64,000 bases of DNA from Chimonanthus salicifolius (GCA_013350335.1 CM023539.1:42766631-42830630); one strand, 5' to 3'. Counted from the stretch's first letter, positions 21,657 through 33,700 are shown. The notes: generated from the sequence alone by a model not told the origin. Numbers and translations: made by a program.

Positions 21657-24222
21657 TCACGGTATGTCAGTAGTAGCTGCACTGTTGTTTTGTGAATGTT
21701 CTTCAAGGAGATGCTTTGTTAAGATCTCTTTCTTCTCTTGGTTTTCAACCTTCTTCTCCTCAGTTTTTCCCCACAAAACAGAATAAAGACCACCCATGAT
21801 GAGGAATGCCCCAATAATCCTGCAAAAGAAAGGGGGAAAAAGACCATTAAATGATTGTTTGATTGCACCTTCAAAGGTCTCTAATGTTGAAAAGTGATCA
21901 GATACTGTCGATTGTAATATAACAATGTTCCAACCTGCTTAGTGGAGCTCTTTTAGCCCGATTGAAATACCACTGATAGTTATTCCCAAGTTTCAATTTT
22001 CTTTGACGATCATAACCGTCAAATCAGTAGTTCATCTAGCCCGTATTAAATAATTTACAAGATTCAATTATGAGTGTCAAGTTCAAATAATTAAGATAAA
22101 TGACTTTGATGACAGCAACGATCATGGTGATGATGATTGGATATAAAAAGATCAAAGACTTAAAATTGTTAGAATCTGCTACCAACTAGGAGATTTTTAT
22201 GCATCCTCTATCCACAATTGGGATCATCTGATGACCATTTACCCCACATGAACAAAATTAGAGGCCTCAGATCTGTATAGTTCATTTGTAAACATACCCT
22301 CCAGAATATAATTGATCACCAAGTACAAGACAAGCCATGATGGCTACAAGAACTGTCTGCACTGGTTGGAAAACAGCCACAAAAACAGGCCCTCCCCTGT
22401 CAATACACCAAATCTGAAGAGAGAAGGACATACCAGATGCCACAAGACCCTACAAGAAAGCCAGAGACAGAGTTATATACATATTCATTATGTGATAATT
22501 CAATCTAAATGAATTTCTTTCTACCAAGGAAGGAAAAAATGACACAATGGTAGGTCTGAGGATTTAAGAGAAATACAGCATAGAGGATGGTTAGAAGCTC
22601 CCCCATTGATTGGATTTTCCAATGCTCAGCATCTGTTTCGACAAAGGCTGCTATCACCAAGAACTGAATCACTCCAAAGAAGCATGTAAATGAAGTGACT
22701 GAGAGCCTTGCTGGGTATTTCTTCAGCACTGGGCCCTGCACAAAGGTGACAATTCAAGCTTTGAGATAGTACATGTGCCAACCTCTTCATGTACGAGAAC
22801 CGTCCGAGCATAATTGGCTTGAGAGGGAACTAAAACTTGGCAGCAGAGCTTAGGAGAAATGTATGTGTTGGTGGTGGGGCAAAATGTTTTTCTTAGACCC
22901 AGAAGCCGATCCTGACCACTCAGGAAGCAGACTTGGTCATTGCCTGTTTCCTGTTTTATGTTCATCATTCATCATAATATTGGGAGCAGTAATTTTTCTT
23001 TCATTATTTGAAATAAGTGATGCATACATGTCATACTGATCAATGTCTTCTCATGATATCAATTTTCTCTAGCATGTTATAACATTCTCAAATGATAATA
23101 GTAATGGTGATTTACCTGAAGCACCATCCATCCAGACCATGCAATGCAGTTCCCAAGGAGGTAAAGACAACCCAATGTCCAATTCCCTGTTTTAGAGGAT
23201 AACATGAAGGTTTCCTCAACTGCATCTCCCAATAGGTGCTGCGATTTCTGGTTAAAAATAGGTGGGCCCTTGTACAGAATTATGATGGTGGCACCTCCTA
23301 TTGAAACCAAGGTTCCCACCACCTTTGCCAACCCATCTCTTCTCATGATATCAATTTTCTCTAGCCTAACAAGAAGATGGAGAGTGTTAGCTTTCAGAAA
23401 TCCAGAAATAGCAATCTCAGAAACACCAAAAAGTGGCTCTTCATATGTTCTATTTGTTAAGAAGAGAAGAATTTCATAAACTTGTGAAGTATCTTAAGGA
23501 GGGGATGTTAAGATAGATTAGAAGTTATTAGAAGATTGGATTGGTTTTAGAGTCCTGAGTCAAACCAAGACCCTTGTATGTATGTATATAAATTAGAGAG
23601 GTAATTAATAAATGATACAAGTTTATGAAATTCTTCTCAACACAATTTACCTTAGAGCTGCTGCCATGGCAAAAGTGATGGCAGGAACTGAGTTCTGCAT
23701 GGCAGATGCAAAAGTTGGGGATGCATAATACAAACCCAACAAATATAATCCTTGATTTGCAGTGATGCTGAAATAAGGCAAAACCAATGACATGAAGAGT
23801 TTAATAATAAAAAATCCAGTGACAACAAAGGGAAGAAAACTATGACACAATCTTTTGACATACCCACATAGGGCAAGAAAGAAAAACTGGACCAGCATAG
23901 AAAAAGTGAGAGGTGGCCTCTCTTTCCTGATAAGAAAAACCCAAATTAGAAAAAGAAAAAACAAAAAGAAGAGAGGGACCAATACTAATCTTTTTCTACA
24001 ACTCTGTATAACCTTAAAAAGGACTCACTTCTCTAAGAAATATGCAAAAGGTCCCAACAAGAGCAGTGCAATGATGTTTCTATAGACTGGGAAAACAACT
24101 TTGCTAACACCCATGTTGAGTGCAGTTCTAGAAACTATGTGGAACCCTGCATAGCAGAGTTGAAGAGCAAACAATGCTAGGTAAAGCTTCATTTTCTCAG
24201 GCACCACTATTTGTCCCCTCAT
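21657..24222 (-). CDS. WAT1-related protein (EamA / plant drug-metabolite exporter family), 7 exons
   Basis: Membrane transporter of the nodulin MtN21/WAT1 family. WAT1 itself is a vacuolar auxin transporter, but the substrate of this paralogue cannot be read from sequence. Exons in transcript order: 24222-24029, 23926-23864, 23767-23651, 23365-23116, 22735-22577, 22449-22298, 21819-21657. They sum to 1098 nt in consistent phase, giving 365 residues. About ten hydrophobic segments form two EamA units. Family signatures are intact: FHIVSRTALNMGVSK, FPVYRNIIALLLLGPFAYF, KKERPPLTF, GITANQGLYLLGLYY, ASAMQNSVPAITF, GTLVSIGGATIIILYKGP, ARLSVTSFTCFFG, QIWCIDRGGPVFVAVFQPVQ and GGIIGAFLIMGGLYSVLWGK. 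The C-terminus is short and hydrophilic. The ATG at 24222 gives the usual short cytosolic lead before the first membrane segment. A weak TATA-like AATATAAG lies about 60 bp upstream (24278-24285, minus). Introns 3 and 4 carry the odd repeats listed separately. Confidence 0.93.
23046..23073 (-). repeat. 28-bp intronic copy of the start of WAT1-related exon 4
   Basis: Positions 23046-23073 are identical to 23338-23365, the first 28 bases of exon 4 read on the minus strand. The copy lies in the next intron, 43 bp past the exon 4 splice donor, and its edge coincides with the first exonic base. Confidence 0.9.
23455..23642. repeat. Inverted-repeat element (MITE- or LTR-like) in WAT1-related intron 3
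   Basis: The left arm TGTTAAGAAG...GAATTTCATAAACTTGT (23455-23485) is mirrored by the right arm ACAAGTTTATGAAATTC...CTCAACA (23616-23642), with a 5-6 base difference. A purine tract AAGGAGGGGA followed by TGTTAAGATAG at 23516 also looks like the junction of a polypurine tract and a small LTR. The element type is unresolved. It fills most of the intron between exons 3 and 4. Confidence 0.6.
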
Positions 24223-24899
24223 CTTTCCTCTCTAATCCTTCAGCCTTTGGTCCAAGAATGTCAATGAGAGTAAGGTACTTATATTGCAGGAATAAGGAAT
24301 ACTATAGCATCAATGATTCAATGAATGAGGGTGGCAAGTCCTTAATAATATTCTAAAATTTGGCTAGTACTTATCATTACAACCATTGAGGATGTGAGTT
24401 TACCTTGTTGTAGTTTATCGGTGATTACAACAAATGGATAAGATAAATGACTTTCATGACAACAGTGAAATCCATCGAACTTGTTGTGACCTTTTCTAGG
24501 TGATAGTGACATGACTGTTTGATTCCTGTGTTTGATGTTCCATGCCCAAAATCATTCCTAATGGGACAATGCTAACCTTTCATTGTCACTTGAAAATTAA
24601 TGAATAAGAAATACCTACTGTTGTGTTTAACATTCAACATGAAAATGGCAAATGCGGATAGTTAAGATCTCAATTTAGCTAAATTACAGAGGCATGGTGT
24701 TTTATGGTTGGACCATCAAACTGATGATCAGGATCATAAAACCATGGGTTGAACTTTGTATGAGAATCCATGTCTCAAAGGATATATACCATTATACTTT
24801 GTCCTTAATAAATGAATCCATTTTTTCCTTAATAAAAAACTTGTATATATCTACGAGAAATGTGGCTATTAACAAGGGACCGGCTATGGAACTGTTTTC
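24223..24899. other. Promoter-side spacer of the WAT1-related gene
   Basis: The first 100-200 bases should contain its leader and promoter, read on the minus strand. No other gene was recognised. Confidence 0.45.
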
Positions 24900-25130
24900 A
24901 TCATATTAGCCTTGGGAGCTTGGGGAGTAGGGGATTCCTTATCGTATCTTTTGTTGAGAGGAGAATTTGTTCATATAGCGTTGTCTGATCCTCATCTTTT
25001 GCCTTGTGTTTTTCTATTTCTATTCCTTTTCCTTTATCGTGGAACCTGGTATATATCTCCTATATTGGTTCTATCTCATGTATTCACTATTTGTTTTTTA
25101 ATGAATTAAGTCGTCAATGTTTAAAAAAAA
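24900..25130 (+). mobile_element. 3'-terminal LINE fragment (plus strand)
   Basis: The segment ends TTTTTTAATG...GTCAATGTTTAAAAAAA (25090-25129), which matches the 3' terminus of the LINE at 6154-6739 (TTTTTTAATGATATTTAGTC, then AATGTTTAAAA). Only the 3' untranslated end appears to be present. The 5' limit is uncertain and I did not find a target-site duplication. Confidence 0.5.
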
Positions 25131-26035
25131 CAAAGTCTTTGATTGGTTCTCTTCTCTCTTAGTTTGCATGTCTTGTGTTCTCAAAAAATTATCTTGTTTA
25201 TTCAAATATAATATCATTGTTGACATGGAATTGGATTTTGGGAGGGAGACAAAATTCAGTAAGAGCATGTTGGCCAGGTCGTACAATCAGTTTGGGGGAG
25301 AAAAGCCATCCCCCTTTGGCCTCTTCCCATTCATTACTCATGTCCCCACTATCATCTCTTCTTTGCATTTTCCAATTCATTTCTTTGGTTGGTCCTCTTT
25401 ATCTTAATATGGGAAGACCACAACTAGACAAGTAAATCTCTGAAATGCCCCTTTCTACAGGAACTACTGTTTAGGCTTTGCCACTGTTTCTTATAGTTAA
25501 GCCAAGGTATCAAAAAAAAAAAACTCATTTCAAGTAGTTTAGTCGTGTTAATAAAAGACTGGAGGCGATCCCTCGGGCACAAAGAAGAGAGAGGTAGACC
25601 ATTGAAAATGTGAAGAGAATGAATAAAGAAAGACATGGTAGATAGTAGAATATCTGACTTTGTAGTTTATGTTGGGTCAAATGGAGAACTAGAACTTGAA
25701 GAGCTGACCCGAGATAGATGATATTTTTGCAATGATGATGATGATAAAGAGTGTTAGCGGTACCAGAAGCTTGTTGGTGAGGCGTCCCCTTCAAGGCAGC
25801 CAATCTTGGAGTCAAGTTCTCGAGGTTGTCGCAGTTTTAGTCTTGCATTTTCTTATTTAAAATGTTTGAAATATATTTCAATCTGTCGAATTTGTTCATA
25901 AATTAACTTGGAAAACATTTTAGTTTCTAAAACCTTCTATTGTTTGTGATCCTATGAAAAATTATGGAGAAAAAAATTGTGTTAAGTCTGAGATTTCCCA
26001 CTGCAAATTACGAACTTGCAGTTCTATTGGCCTAC

Positions 26036-26165
26036 TTTTTTTTTTGAACGATGGGTAAGTTTCATTCAAAGGAGGGGGAAGAAATCCCAAAAAAATTTAC
26101 AAGAATGAGCTCAAACGCGAGCCAGACAATAAAGCCCACAGCCCAGGCCTGGCACGAATACTTTG
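26036..26165 (-). mobile_element. Short 3' LINE end (minus strand)
   Basis: A T-run at 26036-26045 followed by GAACGATGGGTAAGTTTCAT is the reverse complement of a typical plant L1 3' end (ATGAAACTTACCCATCG plus poly(A)). About 130 bp is recognisable. The inner limit is approximate. Confidence 0.5.
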
Positions 26166-26721
26166 ATACTTGGAAATAATTTTAAGGGAAAGAAAGCAAA
26201 TCAAGTCAATTCTAATTTTTGTACATATAATTACATGAACAGCCACTTGAAAGGATGATTTAGTCATTTAACAAGTTAGAGGTCATCATTAACATTAAGA
26301 TATTGACACTAAGATCAGGCCTTTCTTAAAAATATATGCTAAAATGAAAGGAATAGCAGGAGACAAGATGTAAAGGAATCAAAGATGGCATGTGGTTCTT
26401 CATATGGTTTGGTCCCTTTGACTTTGTAATATCAAAGGAACTATTAAGGGATTGTGAATTTTGTATGAAAAACTTCAATGTCTTTCACCTCTGGTTAGTG
26501 GTAATGATGCCTTGATTAATTTGGCAGCACATGCCCTATTATTAGCCTATTGCCATGGACCATTAAAAATTCTATAAATGACAAAAATGGACCAATCATA
26601 TCTTCTTTGATTGTACCACATGATCTGAACATTAAATTAGTCTCTCTCTCTCTCTGCTCTGTAATTATTAGTTCTAGTATTATCTTCTAACCACTAATAG
26701 ATTAACAAAACTAGAAAAATA

Positions 26722-26895
26722 GCCCACATCATTATAGTTCAACTAGTTAACCTCCCGCCTCAGGAAGTGGGAGGTGACAAGTTCGAGCTCTCATGGCCTA
26801 ACCTGGTGTACCCAAAGGGCAGTGGTTATCACCCGTAGGGGTTTTACACTCGGTTTCCTGCAGTTTCGCACACGTAAATTAAAAAAAAAAAAAAT
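26722..26895 (+). mobile_element. tRNA-derived SINE, family 2
   Basis: An A-box-like TAGTTCAACTAGTTAACC and a B-box-like AAGTTCGAGCTC, spaced as in a pol III promoter, are followed by a unique body and an A-run of about 16. The element is flanked by TAGAAAAATA at 26712-26721 and 26896-26905, a 10-bp target-site duplication. Confidence 0.85.
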
Positions 26896-26905
26896 TAGAA
26901 AAATA

Positions 26906-28597
26906 TTATCTCCAAAAAACCAAATTGTATCATGTTGATTGGGAGATTAATCAATGTGGAAGGCTAGAGACATGTTGGAAAATTGGTCTAGCCAGCCACC
27001 TTTAATGTCATATTCTTTAATACAACCATAGATTGTATTCCATGCACCAAAATACCAATCCCTTTGTCTTGGTGATATGTTAATCACCAAAGAGCAAGAA
27101 CTGGTTTTCCATAGCAGCCTCGTCGTCGATGAGTGACAATCGCCTCTGATCTTGTGCGGCCCACAGGAATGGAGTCCAGTGCATAGGGATGGGTGAGTTT
27201 AAAAGGTATTTGAGGAAGGATGATTCTCGTAAAAAAATAAGGTTTATTGGATTTGAAAAGTCATGATTTTCTAAGGCCCAATGATTGAACCTCAACATGA
27301 GATCAATTTTGAATTAGATTTTTAATTCAATGGTGTGATCGACTCTTAGGCCTTGGGTATCCATCCCAAAAGGCTAGCGCATTAGGTGGAGTGACTCAAG
27401 TCCTTTATGAATCCCTATATCTCTCTCTACACTTCCAATATGAGACTCGTTCCCTCCCTCCCCCATGAGCGACGTTGGGGTGGCAAAATCAGAAGGAAGA
27501 TTGTGATTTACAAGTTAAATATGAAGTGCTAAATTTATGCTGATCTCATTCATGCACTTTCTCTCTAATGCTTTACTTAGTAACAATGGATTTTAACAAA
27601 ATACAACTTGGAAACATCTAGAATATTCCTTCAAAAGGATTCTTTATATTTTATGATGTATAACATATGAATATTTTCAAGTGGGTGGGGTCAGACCTTG
27701 GTTCTTGTTAAACATGGCAAATCGGTTTTGAGTTGAATTACCCATCTACCTAACCTAAAGAGACTTTTATAACAAGACACGTATCAAAACTACTTGTTAA
27801 ATGAGTGTAGACCTTTTATGGTTCAATGTGTTGCAAATAGATATTGAAGCAATTGAGTCACTTAGATTTATCCATTTATGAATTAGGTTTAGATTAAGTC
27901 TACTATAAACAAGTTTGTCTACCCATTTATAAACGGATTTGAATCAAGTCTACTCATTTATAAATAAGTTCGGTTGGATCTACACATTTATTAAACATCT
28001 GATGTCAAGTTAAGTCATTTATTAAATTAATTGGATTTGGTAATTGAATTGAGTCAAATTTTGTTGGGTCTAATTCAAAAGGATTAGGTCATCTTATGTG
28101 AATGTTGGCTATGATTCATCTAAAATGAGCCTGCTCTAATTTAGGTTACATATAGGATGTCAATAAGTCAGTTTATAATGAAATTGGGTCCAGATTTTAT
28201 ATGAGTTTTTAAAGTTAATAAAATATTAATATATTCTTAGTTTGTTCATAAATATATACTATTTTAATCTATTTAATATATATTAATATTTATATCATAA
28301 AATGTACATTATGGGATTTTTTATTCAAATCATGGTTCCAAATTCTACTTGTTCAGGTTAGGTCTTTCATCTTCATTATTTCAAATACCCATTGTGCATT
28401 AATATCATTAAATAGTAATGGGCATATAATTGCAAATGTGCTGCACTCACAATGGAGTTCAAACCTGCATGTGAGATTGGTCATAGCCAATCATATGATT
28501 TCATTAGAGAACCAAGTTTTTCATGAACTTAGCCTCTCTAGGATGGAGATGAGCCAGACCTTTTGTCACTAGTTCACCTAATAATTATCCAAGCAAG
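26906..28597. other. Intergenic DNA with transposon-like debris
   Basis: No gene is supported. The 27340-27490 stretch (containing GGGTATCCATCCCAAAAGGC and CGACGTTGGGGTGG) looks like part of an LTR-type element, but I could not define its ends. The 27700-28170 stretch repeats GTCTACCCATTTATAAA-type words and resembles degenerate GACCC-rich repeat DNA also seen near 33.2 and 37.7 kb. Confidence 0.4.
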
Positions 28598-28757
28598 GAA
28601 AATGCCAAAAAGATATATATATATATATATATATATAATATAATAATTTTATAAATAAAGGAAAGATGCAAGTAAGAAATTGGAAAAAAAAAATTATAAT
28701 TAGGAAACACATGGCACAAGTGTTTCAGATGTGCAACATTCATTCAGATGATTCAGA
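28598..28757. repeat. Direct duplication, left copy
   Basis: GGAAAATGCCAAAAAGAT, GGAAAGATGC and CATTCATTCAGATGATTC here recur in the same order at 30247-30382. This copy carries an (AT)n run at 28612-28636 that the other lacks. Similarity resumes beyond the hAT-like insertion at about 29400-29560, matching 30410-30545. Confidence 0.75.
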
Positions 28758-28763
28758 GACACG

Positions 28764-29368
28764 TAGGCTGAAACTCGGTCGGGTCAATTAAGTTTTAATA
28801 AATCTAATCCAACTCAAATAAAAAAAAATTGAACCCGACCAGATCTGACTTACCTGACTTGAGTTGCTGGCATGACCCATTTGCTGGCGCAACCCAATCC
28901 AGATTGCTGGCATGACCTGACCTGACTTGGACCTGCAGTCCGACCCATTTTTAGCCTAATTTTGAGAAAAAAAACCAGCAACAATTTAACTTCTATTTCC
29001 ACCTTTTTCAATTTTATTTTACCTGTAAAAAGTTCCTTTGACTCTAATATAAATCATAATAAAATAACATATCTTCAAATCCATCAATTCATTTTTTTTC
29101 TTTTTAAAAGAAAACATATCAGCAGCAATACAATTGAGAATGAGCTTTATATTATTCATTAGTTGTAGTGTTATTCATCTTACAAAAGTCCAGGTCAAGT
29201 CGGGTCAGGGTTGATTTTAAATTTCTGAGCAGTCAGGACTCGAATTCCATGTGGTTTCTTTTTCCAATCCAATTCAATCTTAAATTTACAAATACACACC
29301 TCAACCCACTGATTTCTCAAGTTAAGTCATGTGGGTCGAATTAAAATCCTACCCAAGTTTCACCCCTA
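28764..29368. mobile_element. Short hAT-like element rich in GACCCGA motifs
   Basis: The left end TAGGCTGAAACTCGG and the reverse complement of the right end TAGGGGTGAAACTTGGG are imperfect inverted repeats. Flanking 8-mers GAGACACG and GAAACAAA agree at 5 of 8. The interior is non-coding and full of GACCCGA/CTGACTTG words. The duplicated sister segment near 30380 lacks the element, which supports these limits. Related, more eroded DNA lies near 33165-33550 and 37640-37950. Confidence 0.6.
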
Positions 29369-29620
29369 GAAACAAAAGAATCATGCTCAATCCGTTGCTA
29401 GTTTTATATTGCATAGCTTTAGATTGAGCAGTTATGGTACATGTATAGCTGTTAAATAGTGGCCAATTTAGGTGGAATAAAAGAATTTTCTATTAGAAAG
29501 GTTAATATATAAAGTGATTCTTTAAGAGTTATAAACAGATAAAATTTTACTTTGAAGCGTCGATGTGTAAATTTGTTTGGCTACTTGTAAGAATTTACTC
29601 TTACGTGTTTTTTTTTTAAA

Positions 29621-29842
29621 ATAAATTTTGGAGGAGCACTGTCCCTTGAATCTCTTATGGATAAATAAGTCGAGTTGATTCTTAAGCTAACTCATGTTTT
29701 AATTTAACTATATTTTGCGTTTAACTCATGAATAAATTTTGGAGGAGCACAGTCCTTTGAATCTCTTATGGATAAATAAGTCGAGTTCATTCTTAAGCTA
29801 ACTCATGTTTTTATTTAACTATAGTTTGAGTTTAACTCATGA
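29621..29842. repeat. Two-copy 111-bp tandem duplication
   Basis: Units start at 29621 and 29732 (both ATAAATTTTGGAGGAGCAC). They are nearly identical over the whole 111 bp, with about seven substitutions, and end TTTAACTCATGAA. High identity implies a recent event. Confidence 0.9.
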
Positions 29843-29882
29843 ACAAATTAACCAAGATAAAGTTAAGTCTTGCTTGACTCAA

Positions 29883-30155
29883 TGTGATAGCTCACCCCGA
29901 AGTGGGCCCAAGCCTGAGAGACCAGGCGTCTCATATGGAGAAAAAATAGCCAGGCACAGCGCCAGGCGTGATTGAGAAATCTCACATTGCCTGTAGCCTA
30001 GAAATCTCCTCTGTAAATAAGTTGTGGAGTCTCATCCTTCTAGCATAAGGTTTTTTGGGAGCATTCCTTAAGTCTGTTAGCTAGGAACAAAGCGTTGCGG
30101 GCCCAGTTATAGGCCCACAGCTGATAATATTGTACTGGATGGACAGGACGTTACA
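29883..30155. mobile_element. Solo LTR with 5-bp target-site duplication
   Basis: A 273-bp segment beginning TGTGATAGCTCACCCCGAAG and ending GGACAGGACGTTACA is bounded by the 5-bp direct repeat CTCAA (29878-29882 and 30156-30160). TG...CA ends, the 5-bp duplication and absence of internal retrotransposon sequence indicate a solo LTR left by LTR-LTR recombination. Short length suggests a TRIM-like or small Copia family. Confidence 0.85.
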
Positions 30156-30246
30156 CTCAACTTGAATTCAGTTGTTAATAGGCTTTGTTCACTTCAGTTT
30201 AAAAACATTTCATTAGTTCATAATCTACTAATAATGCAGTCACAGG

Positions 30247-30545
30247 AAAATGCCAAAAAAGATTATCTAAAATAATAATGAAACAAATAAGGGAAAGATG
30301 CTAACATGAGACAGGAAAAATTTTATAGTTAGGACACATGTGGCACACGTGTTTGAGATGTGTACCATTCATTCAGATGATTCCCGTATGACACAATTGG
30401 ACTGTATTTAGCATTTGATTCAAAAGTTTTGGTGAATGTATTGCTGATAAAATAGCAGCCACTGCTGGATGGAATTAAATATTTTTCCTTAGGAATCCAA
30501 TATATAAATTGATCTTTTAGGAGGTGGGAATCTATAAATTTTAAT
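30247..30545. repeat. Direct duplication, right copy
   Basis: This is the partner of 28598-28757 and, beyond the hAT-like insertion, of roughly 29400-29560. Shared words include GGAAAATGCCAAAAA, GGAAAGATGC, CATTCATTCAGATGATTC and AATATATAAA.TGAT. The two copies are separated by the solo LTR and the 111-bp tandem repeat. Confidence 0.7.
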
Positions 30546-30719
30546 TTTGTAAGTGCCAATATATAATTTTACTATTTTGAAAAGAGGTTTTTTTTTTTTG
30601 AAAAAATTACTCATATTTACATGCACATCCAACAAAGTAAACAAATGTTAACTTTACATATTTATCCAACATAATATATGTTCTTTTCTTCACTGCCTAA
30701 CACTTAGGACCTGTTGTGT

Positions 30720-32100
30720 CAGACGACATATGTGATAGCTATTTTATAAAATCATTCATTTAGTCCATGCAAGACTTTTTATCACATAGAGCCTCACTAG
30801 CTTGCCTATATTTTTGCCACCGTACTTTCGTACTATTAGTTATATCTAAACCATTTTACTTTGAAGCCCAAATAACTAAACTTATTGTATTACTCTACTA
30901 AATTGTTTTCAATTTTTATCGAATCTGTGTAGGTGGTATTTTCATTTTGAGCACAAAATTGCCAAGAAAATATCATTTTTCATTAATATTAGGATTTTAC
31001 CATTTTTGTTATTATTATCATCAAAATCCGATATTATCACGATAATATTGCAAAAATATGATAATATCGCGATATTGATGGCACTTTTTTTTAAAAAAAA
31101 AAAAGTTATAACCATAAGTAATTTGATTTACTTTTTTGATAACTTTAATGATGTCATTTAAAAATAACCTTATGTGGCATTTGATGATATTCTATGATTC
31201 AAGGAATGCTAGTTGATGAAATATATTTTGTTTTGTTGGATAATTACCTAAGTAATTTATTTCTTAAGTATATTTGTACTTTAATCATAAATTTATTTAC
31301 GGTTATGTTAATTTTGAATTTTATTTTTATTTATGTTTATTATTTTTAAAATATTAAGTTTTTTATGAGATTTTCTCGATAATATCCTTGTAAAAACTCC
31401 AAAACTATTATTGAAATATATTTTTTAAAATTTTCTATGAGATTTTAGTTTTTAATTCTATTGTTGAAATTTGATTTTTAATTATTTTCTTCAATTTATT
31501 CTATAAAAAATAATAGCTTCCATTATTGTCTGATCTATTATACCATTCTTTTATCCTTTCAATTTAGTTTTAAAGATTTATCTCTTCTTCTTTTACCTTT
31601 TATTTGCGTCTCTTCAATTTTTCTTTAATATTTGCTTTTCACTCTCTCATGAACATGCTCAAAGCCTCAAACCACCCTTGACAACTTTTTCTTTAATTTA
31701 TCATTTACTGGGCTACTCTAAAAATTTCTCTAATATATTTATTTTTAATTATATCATTTAATATTATTCTAAATCTTTAGTAAACTTTTTCTTTTAATTG
31801 TCCAACGCTAAACTCCATGTACCATTGCTAGTTTTATGATTGTTTTATAGAACTACCCTTTTAATCTTGTATCTTTTTTATCACAAAACACTTCATTGAC
31901 TCGCGAATACTTAGCCCATCGGCCTCTCATCCTATTAGTTATTATCTAAATCTATTCTTTCATTTGGTTTCATAATTGCATCTAAATATCTTCAGTTTAA
32001 GTCAGACGCAATTTTAATTAGTCCATCTTCTCTGCTCTATAAATTACTAAAATTTTACTCTATATATTTTGTCATTGCGCTACTAATTTTTAAAGAATTT
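30720..32100 (-). mobile_element. Very degenerate RTE-type LINE debris
   Basis: On the minus strand, two patches resemble the C-terminal region of plant RTE-clade LINE ORF2, which normally contains a motif like WREASGVLCDRR: about 31780-31920 (RWAKYSRVNEVFCDKK, FYKTIIKLAMVHGV) and about 30730-30830 (ALCDKK). Every frame is interrupted. The surroundings are more than 70% A+T by eye. Family assignment is tentative. Confidence 0.4.
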
Positions 32101-33700
32101 GTCTTAAAGATTTTTTTAATTTTTAATTTTCATTCAATTTTTCACCAACTAACACTATATAATCTGCAACATATACCATGTTAATGCATCTTGTATTTTT
32201 TATGTTAAGAATTATTGTTCAAAAACAAGAATTAATTGCTCAAAAACAGCTAAGAAGAATGTTAACAAACTTCCTTTTGAAGCATACTTCAATAATTGAA
32301 GTAAAGACCTTAATAAAAATTTCAGAACTTCCATAAACTTAATTGTTAGAACCTTTGGCTCATACAGGCTCAAATCCATCAACTCATCCTTTTGAAAAGT
32401 TTTTTTTCCATAAAATCTTGTTTTTATTTCAAGTAGCTTTTAAACATAAATTTCTCATATTTTTAGATAATAACTTGATAAAAGTGATTAAAATCCTTCT
32501 AAATCACCAAATTTACTTTTAAAACATCATTTTCCTAGTTTATATATTTTATGTGAATTTTTCCACTTTTATAATACTAATAGGATAAAAGGATAAAGGG
32601 TTAAAGATGGATCAAATCTTTTAAACTTGCAAATTAAATTTGAAAATTCATTTGTCTATTTCTAGTATTTCTTTAGATTATCTTAAATTATTCTACCTCA
32701 CATTGAAGGTAAGATTAATCTCATAGGATACACGAAATCTCCTTCAAACCTCGTTAAACCTGGAAGGAGTAAACCATAGGAAGTGATAATAATGCATAAT
32801 AGTTTAGCAAATCTTTCTAAATCACCAAATGATTATGATTATCATCCCCAATTGAAGTCGACTTTTTAAATTTTATGTCTATTTGATCCATCGTTCTTGT
32901 TTTTACAATTGTAACATTTCAATTCCATGCAGTGGTGATGTTTTATTCATTTGACCAAATCATTTTAAACAAATTTCTCTCATTTTTTCATTTATCAAAT
33001 ATATTCTTAAAATTATTCTTAATATGATCATTTTTACTTTACTTTACTTTTTAGAGCTAATCTATTCATCTATAATCCTGACTTTGTTATTGTCAACTGT
33101 TTCACTTATTTATAAATTTTAATTGAAATAATCGATATGATCCAAAAATATTATGAGTTGAAATTGAGATGATGTTAGGTCGAATTTTAATAAATTCAGT
33201 TCAACTAATCTAAAAAATTATTGAGTCCGACCTAATCCGACTCCAGTGGTTGGTCCAATTGAGCAACCCGACCATTCAAGTTTGTTGGCCCTAACCTGAC
33301 CCAACTTGAGTTATTGGCTCAACATCCCCATCTCTTCTTAGGTCCAAATTGAAGAAAAATATCAAAAGAATTTTTATATTTTCTGAAACTGATGTTGAAA
33401 AGGTCAATTCAAATTGATTTTCTAACATCAATTTAACCCGAATTCCATATCATCTTTTTTACTCAACTTATACTGATTCTAAATTTACAAATACCAGTCT
33501 ACTAATTTCTCAAGTCTCAGACAAACGGTTTTACTCAACTTTCAGCCAAACCAAATATCAACTAAAATTTTCCAATCATTTTCGCAGCCAAAAATTGCTA
33601 TGAACCGAAAATTGCAAAGCCCGCGTTGTCTCGATATTCTAAAGATTAACAGACACCCTTTCGGACTTCCCGAGGCATCGTTCTCTTCGTCCTTCCCACC
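32101..33700. other. AT-rich spacer upstream of the aldolase gene
   Basis: No gene seen. Eroded GACCCGA-type repeat DNA, like the element at 28764-29368, occupies about 33165-33550. The aldolase promoter begins beyond it. Confidence 0.5.

Noticed and set aside
24174..24356. Plus-strand short frame over the WAT1-related start
   Set aside because: It overlaps the first exon antisense and has no similarity to known proteins.
26722..26895. tRNA gene
   Set aside because: It has A- and B-box-like words but no cloverleaf or acceptor stem, and it has an A-tail with a target-site duplication, so it is a SINE.
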